Origin: Flavobacteriales bacterium
GTDB lineage: Bacteria; Bacteroidota; Bacteroidia; Flavobacteriales_F; PHOS-HE28
Length of the DNA: 64,000 nucleotides
Direction: 5' to 3'
NCBI GenBank assembly: GCA_016718655.1
Contig: JADKCV010000060.1
Coordinates: forward strand, 62,001-126,000
Below are positions 33,584-41,503 of the stretch, piece after piece; the first letter of the stretch is position 1, and every line of letters starts with the position of its first letter. A model generated the notes under the pieces. The model ran no database searches, had not been told where the DNA came from, and was given only the letters and a program-made list of their open reading frames with translations. Position numbers and translations under genes: made by a program.

Positions 33584-34702
33584 TCAGGCCTGTTGGTCGG
33601 GTCGCCAATTGGCTTGCGCGTGCCGCAGTTGGAGGAACTCATTGACGTTGTCCATCTCGAACACGCCTACAATATCATTCCCTTCCATGACCGGAATAAG
33701 CAAGGAACCACTGCGTTGTAGCGCGGCCAAGGCTTCTCGCACGTCCATGGTGGTGGACAACGGGTCGGGACGGCGCAAGGGCAGTTGACGCATGGTCATG
33801 TCCTTCATACCCCGACCCACCAGGTCCCACAGTTCCTTCCTGTCCACTACACCGGTATAACCCATCACATCCATCACCACCGCTGCGTGGTCGCCACCGG
33901 CCAGCAAGCCGTTCACCGCCTCGTGTACCGGGGTCGGACCGGGTATCGTCCAGTAGCGGGATCGCATCACCTCCCGTACAGTCACCCCGGCCAATTCGTT
34001 CAGTTGGCCGACCTGTCGGGCCTCCGCACCGGCAGCCATGAAGATGAACACACCGATGATCGCGGTGAAGAACTGTCCGGTGAACAGGCCATAGATCACG
34101 AATCCAACGGCAAGGACGCGCCCGATGCCGGTAGCGATACGTGTTGCCTTCACCCGCGGCATACGCATGCTCAGTGCACTTCGCAGGATGCGACCGCCGT
34201 CCATCGGGAAGGCTGGGATGAGGTTGAACAGGAACAAGCCCAGGTTCGCGGTCACCAGGAAGCCCAGAACGCCTGTCCAACCTTGGGACGGATCCACATC
34301 CGCGAAAAGCCAAGTGAGGCCCATGATGGCCATGGCGGTGAACGCCAGACCTGCGATCACCAGATTGACAAGGGGCCCGGCAAGCGTGATCCAGAATTCC
34401 TGCCGGGGATCCTCAGGCATACGCTCCAAGCTGGCCACACCTCCGATCGGCAACAGTGTGATGTCCCGTGTACGGACCCCGTAACGCAGGGCCATCAGGG
34501 CATGGCCATATTCATGAAGTACGACACAGGCGAAGACGATCAGTATGAAACCGACCTGTTGAAGTACGCCCGACCAGGGAATACCGTCAGCCAAACCGGA
34601 AATGATGATGAACGCAGGCAATGCCAAGAAGGACCAGTGCACCCTCACTTGGATGCCCTTGAACGCGAACAACGGCAAACCTCCGCGAAAGGAGGCGGCC
34701 AT
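33584..34702 (-). CDS. Site-2 protease family (M50) metalloprotease with CBS pair
   Basis: 372 residues. Six membrane helices (to about 225) hold the zinc site HEYGH at 63-67 and the third ligand region NLIPAFPMDGGR near 160-171; the C-terminal 130 residues are two CBS domains (about 240-290 and 300-355) that usually sense adenine nucleotides. This is the S2P group III plan, cleaving membrane substrates inside the bilayer. Its ATG shares one base with the stop of the universal stress gene, so they are co-translated. Confidence 0.92.
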   Translation of the reverse strand: MAASFRGGLPLFAFKGIQVRVHWSFLALPAFIIISGLADGIPWSGVLQQVGFILIVFACVVLHEYGHALMALRYGVRTRDITLLPIGGVASLERMPEDPRQEFWITLAGPLVNLVIAGLAFTAMAIMGLTWLFADVDPSQGWTGVLGFLVTANLGLFLFNLIPAFPMDGGRILRSALSMRMPRVKATRIATGIGRVLAVGFVIYGLFTGQFFTAIIGVFIFMAAGAEARQVGQLNELAGVTVREVMRSRYWTIPGPTPVHEAVNGLLAGGDHAAVVMDVMGYTGVVDRKELWDLVGRGMKDMTMRQLPLRRPDPLSTTMDVREALAALQRSGSLLIPVMEGNDIVGVFEMDNVNEFLQLRHAQANWRPDQQA

Positions 34703-35523
34703 CAGCCTAACGGTTGTTGGAGCACCAGCATGGGAATATGCGTGTGCATGGCAAGCCTCGAAGCGGTGCTCCGGTGGAAGAGTTGGTCGAACAAGCCCCG
34801 GTGCCGATGTACCACCACCACAAGGTCCGCATCGTTCTGGTCGGCCATATCGTGCAGGGCCTTGGTCACGTTCTCTTCCGAGATGTAGTGGAAGGAATGT
34901 GGTATGGCTCCGAGCAGGGTGTCATAGATCGACCCCGCGCCCTCATCCACACTGGTCTCCTCGTTCACCACGCGCACGATCATCACCTCTGCCTGGGACC
35001 ATCGGGCGATGTCCAACAAGGGACGCACAGTATCCTTGGTCACCAAGCCGCCGTCGTCCGCCAGGATGATACGCTTGGGAGTGCGATAGATGTTCTTCTC
35101 GGGCACTGCGAATACGGGAAGAACGCTGCGCTTGATGACATCCGCAGTATTGCTGCCCAGCAGGACCTCCTTCAAGCCGGTGGCACCTTGTGTGCCCATC
35201 ACCACGGCGTCCGGAGGAGCGGGGTCATTCGCGAAACGCGCGATGACGTTGGGCAGGTCACCATGTTCCACGTCCCCCTTCAGCTCCGGCTTCAAGGGAG
35301 CAAGATCCTCCTTGAGGCGTGCCACATAGAGGTCCATGGATCCTTGAGCCTCCTTGGCCAACAACTCATCGATGCTCCACATGGTGCTCGCGCTGCCACG
35401 AGGCATCATGAACGTGTTCAGCACGGTGAACGTGTTACCCTCGGTCCCATACAACTGCACCGCGTACCGCGCAGCATTCAATGCGTTCGGGCTGAAATCG
35501 GTGGGAAGGAGGATGTGGGCCAT
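34702..35523 (-). CDS. Universal stress protein, tandem UspA domains
   Basis: 273 residues from the ATG at 35523 (MAHILLPTDFSPNA). Two UspA folds: 1-140, with the ATP-binding-type pattern GTQGATGLKEVLLGSNTADV, and 150-273, in which the glycine loop is replaced by VVVHRHRGLFDQLFHRSTAS. Cytoplasmic stress protein induced under low oxygen or growth arrest in many bacteria. Sits between a small membrane protein and the M50 protease in one operon, downstream of a possible Crp-type site (35820-35833). Confidence 0.9.
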   Translation of the reverse strand: MAHILLPTDFSPNALNAARYAVQLYGTEGNTFTVLNTFMMPRGSASTMWSIDELLAKEAQGSMDLYVARLKEDLAPLKPELKGDVEHGDLPNVIARFANDPAPPDAVVMGTQGATGLKEVLLGSNTADVIKRSVLPVFAVPEKNIYRTPKRIILADDGGLVTKDTVRPLLDIARWSQAEVMIVRVVNEETSVDEGAGSIYDTLLGAIPHSFHYISEENVTKALHDMADQNDADLVVVVHRHRGLFDQLFHRSTASRLAMHTHIPMLVLQQPLG

Positions 35524-35545
35524 GGCCAAATGCCTGATGATCGTT

Positions 35546-35764
35546 TCAGTGGCCGTGCTGGCCCTCGCCGACCTTCTGGCCTGCGGAGTCGACCAAGGCA
35601 TAGCCTACGAAGAAGAGGATCAGCATGGCCAGGAAGCTGACGAGTCCCACCATGTTGTTCGCCCTTCCATTCTCCAGGACCACATTCTGAGTGTCCAGGA
35701 TGGCGGAACGGAACGGAATGAGCAAGGCAGCGAGCCAAAGTGCGAAGCCGATCATTTTCTTCAT
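35546..35764 (-). CDS. Small two-helix membrane protein of unknown function
   Basis: 72 residues: helices at about 5-22 and 38-58 and a polar C-terminus with GQHGH. No family recognised. It is the first gene of the stress-protein operon (USP 22 nt downstream) and lies behind a candidate Crp-type operator, which is the main evidence that it is real. Confidence 0.65.
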   Translation of the reverse strand: MKKMIGFALWLAALLIPFRSAILDTQNVVLENGRANNMVGLVSFLAMLILFFVGYALVDSAGQKVGEGQHGH

Positions 35765-35787
35765 TTCAGTGCGGGGTATTCCGGGCG

Positions 35788-35833
35788 CAAGTTAACGCCG
35801 TGGCGTCATGTGTGTAACGGTGAGGGTCCTCAA
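35788..35833 (-). promoter_or_regulatory. Candidate Crp-type operator and weak -7 box before the stress operon
   Basis: GTGAGGGTCCTCAA (35820-35833) is GTGA-N6-TCAA, one change from the perfect form, overlapping the end of the upstream gene. Its centre is 35 bp upstream of a poor -7 box TTAACTTG (35788-35795). Geometry fits; sequence is weaker than at 17237, 18917 and 24644. Confidence 0.4.
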
Positions 35834-36894
35834 TGGTCATTCGCCAATCGTTCCAATCCTTTCAGGTCCTTCAGATGGATCTCCCTGCCGCGGGACTCGA
35901 TCAAGCCGGCATCCTTGAGGTCGGTAAGGGCCCTGATCAATGATTCAGTAGCCGTTCCGACGATCGTGGCAAGGTCCTCACGACTGATCTGAACGCCCAG
36001 GTTCGAGGGTTCGTTGGGGCCATAACGGGCGTGTAAGCGGATCAGTGCCTGTGCCACCCGCTGACGGACCGAGGTGTACGCCAGGTTCAACAGCTGCTGT
36101 TCCTTCTCCTTGACCTCGCGGGTGAGCATCTTGATGAATCGCATGCTCACATCGCGATCCCGGTACAACAATGCTTGAAGTTCCTCACGAGGTATGATGG
36201 CCAGTTCGGTGTCCTCCAGCGCTTCCGCGCCTTCGCTCACACGCCCCCCCTCCAGTACGCTCATATAGCCTAGGAAGTCGCCCGGTCCGAACAGACCGGT
36301 CACCAGTTCCTTGCCGTCATTGTTCACTTTGAAACTGCGCACCTTGCCGCTTTGAACGAAGTACACGGATCGCAGATCATCCCCTTCATGGAAGATCATT
36401 TCCTTGCGTGCCACGCTGCGTAGCTTACGGTCACTTGCTATGTCGTTCAGCGCAGACATACCGCGAGCACTTTCCAGGAACGCGTTCAACCCGTCCATGC
36501 TCCGCTCAAATCCCTTACGGAACAGATCGCTCCTTTTCAGGCGGCCTTCGATGGCGTTGAGCAGTTCACTTTCTTCGAAGGGTTTGGTCAAGTAGTCGTC
36601 CGCCCCGAGTTCCATCCCCTTGCGCACATCGCTGCGTTCCGCCTTGGCGCTCAAGAATATGAAAGGTACCTCGGCGGTGTGCGGGTCCCGACCCAGTAGA
36701 TGCAGTACACCATACCCATCAAGTTCGGGCATCATGATGTCGCAGAGTATGAGGTCCGGCAGGTCCTTACGTGCCAGTTCCACACCGCGTTTGCCGTTCT
36801 CGGCCTTCATGACCCGGTAGTTGGCCAGTTCCAGGATCTCCGCGGTGTTCTCCCGCATATCCTTGTCATCCTCGATCAACAGGATGTTCTTCAT
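35830..36894 (-). CDS. Response regulator receiver fused to Crp/Fnr-type DNA-binding protein
   Basis: 354 residues from the ATG at 36894 (an ATG at 36900 is equally possible). Receiver domain 1-120 with Asp52 in LILCDIMMPELDG; a linker; a cyclic-nucleotide-type beta roll (about 155-275); a Crp winged helix-turn-helix (about 290-345) with SREDLATIVGTATESLIRAL. It places a Crp-like output under phosphorylation control. It overlaps the end of the PAS kinase gene by 29 nt, so the two are a cognate pair. Its recognition helix (TATESLIR) differs from the RExxxR of the regulator at 18291. Confidence 0.93.
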   Translation of the reverse strand: MKNILLIEDDKDMRENTAEILELANYRVMKAENGKRGVELARKDLPDLILCDIMMPELDGYGVLHLLGRDPHTAEVPFIFLSAKAERSDVRKGMELGADDYLTKPFEESELLNAIEGRLKRSDLFRKGFERSMDGLNAFLESARGMSALNDIASDRKLRSVARKEMIFHEGDDLRSVYFVQSGKVRSFKVNNDGKELVTGLFGPGDFLGYMSVLEGGRVSEGAEALEDTELAIIPREELQALLYRDRDVSMRFIKMLTREVKEKEQQLLNLAYTSVRQRVAQALIRLHARYGPNEPSNLGVQISREDLATIVGTATESLIRALTDLKDAGLIESRGREIHLKDLKGLERLANDH

Positions 36895-38089
36895 GTGCAT
36901 GGTGTTGTGGGAGTTGGGCTGTAAAGGTGGTGCCCTTTCCCGGTTCACTGATGAATCCGATGGTCCCACCCATCAGGTCCATGTATTTGCGAACGATGTT
37001 CAACCCAAGACCCGTGCCTTGGACCGTGAAGGCGTTACTGGCCCTGAAGAAGCGTTCGAACAGGTGCTGTTGGTCCTCCACGGGTATTCCGATGCCCTCA
37101 TCCTTCACTTCCACGTGTAAAAGCCCATCCATCAACCGGGTGGTCAGGCTGATCCGCTTGTCCTCCGGGCTGTACTTGATGGCATTACTGACCAGGTTGC
37201 TCAGCACATGGGCCAACATCTGGCGGTCCTGTTGGACCGAACGCTCACTGCCTTCGTGGTCGTAATCGAGTTCCTGACCGGGCTTGCACAGGCTGCGTAG
37301 TTCCTCCACCAGTTCGATGCACAGGTGCACGACATCCACTTCCTGTGGGTTGCAACGCACCATGCCTTGCTCCAACTTGTCCAACGAAAGGAAGTCGTTG
37401 AGCATGGTGGTGAGCTCTCGCACCTTACCGCGGATCTTGGACACGTGACGCTCCACCTTATCGCGCTGAGGGCCTTCGCTGTAACGCGCAATGAGGTCCA
37501 CCGAGCTCATGATGGTACTGAGTGGTGTGCGGAACTCATGTGAGGCCATGCTCACGAAACGGGACTTCAGGGCGTTCAATTCCTTTTCAGCCTCCAAGGC
37601 TTCACGCACGCTTTGTTCGGCCCGTTTCAAGTCAGCAGTCCGTTGCTCCACCCGTTCTTCCAATTCCGCGTTGGTCCGCTGCAGGTCCAGTTCCGCCCGA
37701 CGACGTCGGCTCACATCGCTTATCAGGCCCATCACAAAGCGCTCGCCTTCCACGTTGAAGTGGTTCAGGCTCACTTCCACGGGGAAGGTGCTACCATCGC
37801 TGCGTTGACCGTTCAGATCCAGGCCTTGCCCCATGGGTCGTTGATGCGGGTCGCGCTGATAGGCGTTTCGTTGATGCTGATGCTTCTCACGCACCGCCGA
37901 TGGGATCAACACTTCGATGGGCCTGCCCAATAGGGTCTTGGGCTCATATCCGAACAACTCGCCGAAGCGCGGGTTGCACAAACAGATCGAACCGGTCCCA
38001 TCCACCACCACCAACCCTTCCGCAGCGCTGCTGAAGAGCATGCCATAGATGGATGAGATCTCTTCCTCACTGAATCGCGAACGCGTCAT
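36866..38089 (-). CDS. PAS-domain sensor histidine kinase
   Basis: 407 residues, no membrane helix, so cytoplasmic. PAS domain about 12-130 (FGYEPKTLLGRPIEVL), coiled coil 130-175, HisKA with His184 in MASHEFRTPLS, HATPase about 285-400 with NLVSNAIKYSP, DEGIGIP and GTGLGLNIV. PAS ligands often report redox or oxygen state. The overlapping receiver-Crp gene is its obvious output. Confidence 0.94.
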   Translation of the reverse strand: MTRSRFSEEEISSIYGMLFSSAAEGLVVVDGTGSICLCNPRFGELFGYEPKTLLGRPIEVLIPSAVREKHQHQRNAYQRDPHQRPMGQGLDLNGQRSDGSTFPVEVSLNHFNVEGERFVMGLISDVSRRRRAELDLQRTNAELEERVEQRTADLKRAEQSVREALEAEKELNALKSRFVSMASHEFRTPLSTIMSSVDLIARYSEGPQRDKVERHVSKIRGKVRELTTMLNDFLSLDKLEQGMVRCNPQEVDVVHLCIELVEELRSLCKPGQELDYDHEGSERSVQQDRQMLAHVLSNLVSNAIKYSPEDKRISLTTRLMDGLLHVEVKDEGIGIPVEDQQHLFERFFRASNAFTVQGTGLGLNIVRKYMDLMGGTIGFISEPGKGTTFTAQLPQHHAHEEHPVDRG

Positions 38090-38122
38090 GGTCGGTAAGG
38101 TACCGCGAAGTTCCGCACCTGA

Positions 38123-38641
38123 TCAAGGTTCACCGGCGACGCGGGAGTGCGTCTCGCCAGAACGCTCATCGTACACCTTCCACTTGCTCAATGGCTTGGC
38201 ATAAAGGTTCAAGGTCACGGACCGTTCCTTGTTGGGGTTCACGTACCGATGGATACCATGTCCATTGTGCAAATAGGAGAACGATCCTGGATCGAGCTTG
38301 GCGCTGCTCACCTTGCGAAGTGGTCCTTCGGGTCCTGGCTCGAAGCGCTCCTCGATCACCGCACCGAAGACGGGATGTACCCAAGCCTCCTCGGTAGCAT
38401 AATCGTGGATACTCGTGCGCTGGCCCGGTTCGTAGCAGATCAAAAGCAATTCGAAAGCATTGGTACGTGCGATACAGGTCCGCGTGTAGTGCTTGTCGTG
38501 CCAACGGCAATACGGCTCGAACTGGCTCCAAGGAATACTGATCCGATCGAGTATTTCCAAGTAGCCCGTTCGCCCGGGCCCATGCTTCAGGGCCGACACC
38601 AACTGGTCGAGCGAAGTGATCGGGGTGGGGGGCGTGGGCAT
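38123..38641 (-). CDS. Cysteine dioxygenase-like cupin
   Basis: 172-residue protein from the ATG at 38641. The order of elements matches cysteine dioxygenase: YTRTCIARTNAFELLLICY, the cupin motif 1 GQRTSIHDY and a late GIHRYVN. The three Fe(II) ligands of the family are H-x-H and a later H; here the first is His79 and the last His131, but the second is Tyr81. Activity as a cysteine or other thiol dioxygenase is therefore uncertain. Divided from the kinase gene by 33 nt; its own promoter has a TGA-N6-TCA palindrome. Confidence 0.75.
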   Translation of the reverse strand: MPTPPTPITSLDQLVSALKHGPGRTGYLEILDRISIPWSQFEPYCRWHDKHYTRTCIARTNAFELLLICYEPGQRTSIHDYATEEAWVHPVFGAVIEERFEPGPEGPLRKVSSAKLDPGSFSYLHNGHGIHRYVNPNKERSVTLNLYAKPLSKWKVYDERSGETHSRVAGEP

Positions 38642-38682
38642 GGGTACGCGGTCAGCTTGGCCGGGACACAACTGACAATGTG

Positions 38683-38726
38683 CGAACGTACGCGTACGGT
38701 CCAAGCCGAAAACTGACATCGATCAG
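38683..38726 (-). promoter_or_regulatory. Dioxygenase-like gene promoter with TGA-N6-TCA palindrome
   Basis: CTGACATCGATCAG (38713-38726) is a perfect palindrome that keeps the TGA-N6-TCA core. Its centre is 33 bp upstream of the -7 box TACGTTCG (38683-38690), the same spacing as the Crp-type promoters. Confidence 0.5.
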
Positions 38727-38784
38727 GACCCGACCCTCTTTGAGGATCGAAACGGGTAGTGGTCGTTGGTGTTCCAGCAACGGA

Positions 38785-38810
38785 CAAGGCCCGCCTTTCA
38801 GCGGGCCTTG
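38785..38810 (-). terminator. Hairpin terminator
   Basis: Perfect 10-bp stem CAAGGCCCGC with loop CTTTCA, 20 nt past the stop of the gene ending at 38831. Confidence 0.8.
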
Positions 38811-38830
38811 GATGGAACGTGGCTGGGGTC

Positions 38831-39232
38831 TCACATCCATTGACCGATCCAGCGGTAGAACTCTTCCTTCAGTTCCCGGTAGAGTTTCTCGAAGGTCTGC
38901 ATCCGCTCACGGAGATCACCGTGATCCGTGAAATGACGGTGATCGATCGCGACAGGGTGTTCCCGTGCCTCCTTTTCCAACAGGTTCTCATGTGCCTTGA
39001 TGTCGTGACGGACCTCATCGATCACTTCACGCTGCCTGATGTATTGGTTCTGGAAATGCTCAAGTTGGGCGAGGACGTCACTCGACGTATACCGCTTCGC
39101 GACCTCCTCCAAGCGGTGCTCGAATATGCCGATCTCATCGCGGTAGAACTCCAAACTGTTCAGCCACAACGTGTGTTCGAAGTGCAGGTCGGAGATGTAC
39201 ACGTGTTGACGTTGTTGGGTGGCTGTGCTCAT
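38831..39232 (-). CDS. Conserved-type coiled-coil protein of unknown function
   Basis: 133 residues from the ATG at 39232 (MSTATQQRQHVYISD); the longer frame reads back through a terminator and is rejected. Almost all helical with many charged residues and His, consistent with a small cytoplasmic coiled-coil bundle. No family recognised. Possible -7 box GACCTTCG lies about 29 nt upstream. Confidence 0.7.
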   Translation of the reverse strand: MSTATQQRQHVYISDLHFEHTLWLNSLEFYRDEIGIFEHRLEEVAKRYTSSDVLAQLEHFQNQYIRQREVIDEVRHDIKAHENLLEKEAREHPVAIDHRHFTDHGDLRERMQTFEKLYRELKEEFYRWIGQWM

Positions 39233-39338
39233 ATCGGGTGGTTGTTGGTTCGTACCCAACGAAGGTCTTACATGATCGAACAGTCGACCATGACCTTGGT
39301 CATTCTGGTTGTTCCCGTTCCGTTCGGTTGCAATGAGA

Positions 39339-39363
39339 AAGGGAGGTCCACTGGACCTCCCTT
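39339..39363 (-). terminator. Hairpin terminator after gltA
   Basis: Perfect 11-bp stem AAGGGAGGTCC with a 3-nt loop, 39 nt beyond the citrate synthase stop. Confidence 0.8.
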
Positions 39364-39401
39364 CTTTCGGATCACTGGCGGTTCGCACCGCCAAGTAAGG
39401 T

Positions 39402-40691
39402 TCATTTCCTGTCCTTGACGGGAACGTAATCCCGTTTGGTGGCTCCGGTATAGATCTGGCGTGGGCGACCGATGGGTTCCTTGTTCTCCACCATCTCCTT
39501 CCACTGCGCGATCCACCCGGGCAGACGACCGAGAGCGAACATCACAGTGAACATCCGCGTGGGGATGCCGATGGCACGGTAGATGATCCCACTGTAGAAA
39601 TCCACGTTCGGATACAGCTTACGACTGATGAAGTAGTCGTCCTTCAAGGCGATCTCCTCCAGTTGTTTGGCGATGTCCAGTACCGGGTCGTTCACACCCA
39701 GCTTCTGCAACACGTCGTCGCAACTCTTCTTGATGATCTTGGCGCGTGGGTCGAAGTTCTTGTAGACACGATGGCCGAAGCCGAACAGACGGAACGGGTC
39801 ATCCTTGTCCTTGGCCTTGTTCACCCACTTCTGGATGTCGCCACCATCGTTCCGGATGGTCTCGAGCATTTCGATCACCTCCTGGTTGGCTCCGCCGTGT
39901 AGTGGCCCCCACAGCGCCGCGATACCGGCACTCACACTACTGTAGAGGTTGCTCTGGCTGCTACCCACGATACGGACCGTGCTGGTGCTACAGTTCTGCT
40001 CATGGTCCGCATGAAGGATCAGCAGGGTGTTCAGTGCATTGGCCACCACGGGGTCCACCGTGTACTCCTCGGTGGGCATGGCGAACATCATATGCAGGAA
40101 ATTCTCCACGTAGCCCAACTTGTTGTTGGGGTACATATAGGGATGGCCCAGGTTGTTCTTGTAGCTGATGGCGGCCAGCGTGGGCATCTTCGCGATCAGG
40201 CGATAGATGGTGCGCAACACTTCATGCTGGGGACGGTGCGGATTCTGGCTCTTCGGGTAGAAGGTGCTCAATGAGTTCACCATCGCCGATAGGATGCCCA
40301 TAGGATGGGCATTGGCAGGATAATGCTCGAAGAACCGCTTCATGTCCTCGTGCACCAGGGAATGATACCGGATGTTCCCCTCGAATTCCTCCAATTGCTT
40401 CTTATTCGGCAGTTCGCCGAACAACAACAAGTAGGAAACCTCCACGAAGGAGGCTTTCTCGGCCAATTGTTCGATCGGATAGCCCCGATAGTGCAGGATG
40501 CCCTCTTCACCGTCCAAGAACGTGATCGCGCTGGTCGTAGCACCGGTGTTCTTGTAACCGAGGTCGAGTGTGATGTAACCGCTCAGGTCACGCAACTTGC
40601 TGATGTCGATGGCCTTTTCGCCTTCACTGCCCGAAACGATCGGGAATTCGTAGGTCTTTCCGTCAAGGATGATCTGGGCCTTGTCGCTCAT
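39402..40691 (-). CDS. gltA: Citrate synthase
   Basis: 429 residues from the ATG at 40691, the normal length for hexameric type II citrate synthase. Catalytic residues are visible in WGPLHGGANQEV (His), FGFGHRVYKNFDPRA (His and binding Arg) and NVDFYSG (Asp). It condenses acetyl-CoA and oxaloacetate in the TCA cycle. Monocistronic: terminators lie on both sides, and a -7-like box TAACTTCG (40733-40740) precedes it by about 40 nt. Confidence 0.97.
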   Translation of the reverse strand: MSDKAQIILDGKTYEFPIVSGSEGEKAIDISKLRDLSGYITLDLGYKNTGATTSAITFLDGEEGILHYRGYPIEQLAEKASFVEVSYLLLFGELPNKKQLEEFEGNIRYHSLVHEDMKRFFEHYPANAHPMGILSAMVNSLSTFYPKSQNPHRPQHEVLRTIYRLIAKMPTLAAISYKNNLGHPYMYPNNKLGYVENFLHMMFAMPTEEYTVDPVVANALNTLLILHADHEQNCSTSTVRIVGSSQSNLYSSVSAGIAALWGPLHGGANQEVIEMLETIRNDGGDIQKWVNKAKDKDDPFRLFGFGHRVYKNFDPRAKIIKKSCDDVLQKLGVNDPVLDIAKQLEEIALKDDYFISRKLYPNVDFYSGIIYRAIGIPTRMFTVMFALGRLPGWIAQWKEMVENKEPIGRPRQIYTGATKRDYVPVKDRK

Positions 40692-40812
40692 CGCCGTTGC
40701 AGGATTGGATGTGTTCTTGGTTGGGATGGCGGCGAAGTTAGCGAACAAGCAGCCGAACTTTCCGGCTGATCTTTGTCATTCCATGCTTTAGCCGCGCGGC
40801 CATTGAACGAAG

Positions 40813-40839
40813 AAGGCCGTCCAAAGTTCGGACGGCCTT
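40813..40839 (-). terminator. Hairpin terminator after the thioredoxin-like gene
   Basis: Perfect 10-bp stem AAGGCCGTCC with a 7-nt loop, 23 nt past the stop. Confidence 0.8.
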
Positions 40840-40861
40840 GCGATGCGCATTCGTTCGGGGC

Positions 40862-41440
40862 TCAGGGGGCGGTCCAATGCCCTTTGAAGGTGCCCATGAA
40901 GGCTTGATAATCCTTGGTCTTGTAATGCCCTTCGCCGAAGTAGGTGAGGATGGGTTCGATCTGGTCCGGGGTCATGTAGCCCTGTACGGGTGCCAACACG
41001 TTCATTTCGCTATCCAGGTACACCACTGTGGGGTAGGCGATCCGCCCGTTAACGTTCGCGATGGCATAGGTCAGGTGGTGGGTCCCGTTGCGGCCACCGG
41101 TGTTCGCCGGGTTGAAGTCGGGGTTCTCCAGCTTCTGGCCCTTGAAGGTCACCGGGTCACCGCTCTCGGCATTGAACTTCACCGCATAGAAATTCTTGTT
41201 CACGAACTCCGCCACCCGGGCATCGCTGAACGTATTGCGATCCAACATCTTGCACGGACCACACCAGCTGGTATACACGTCGACGAACAACGGTTTGGGG
41301 ACTTTCTTGGCCAAGGCTTGAGCTTCTTCAATGGTCACCCATTTGATCGCTTTGGCGGCAGTAGTGGTGGTCGGCTTCGTAGCGGTCTGGGCCGAAAGAA
41401 CCAATGGTGCCAAGGCCAAGCAGAATAGGAGGGTGCGCAT
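40862..41440 (-). CDS. Secreted thioredoxin-like protein
   Basis: 192 residues from the ATG at 41440. Signal peptide 1-17 (ending VLSAQ), low-complexity Thr/Ala linker, then a thioredoxin fold with the active site W59-C-G-P-C63 and cis-Pro segment IAYPTVVYLD. A periplasmic thiol oxidoreductase, possibly for disulphide reduction; in a genome with Ccm it could help keep apocytochrome cysteines reduced, which is inference. An insertion between the active site and the cis-Pro lengthens the domain. Confidence 0.9.
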   Translation of the reverse strand: MRTLLFCLALAPLVLSAQTATKPTTTTAAKAIKWVTIEEAQALAKKVPKPLFVDVYTSWCGPCKMLDRNTFSDARVAEFVNKNFYAVKFNAESGDPVTFKGQKLENPDFNPANTGGRNGTHHLTYAIANVNGRIAYPTVVYLDSEMNVLAPVQGYMTPDQIEPILTYFGEGHYKTKDYQAFMGTFKGHWTAP

Positions 41441-41503
41441 GGGACTGGAGTGTGAGGGGGGCAATAGCGAAGACCGTGCCGTGCTTTTCAGGTCAAAGAT
41501 CGA

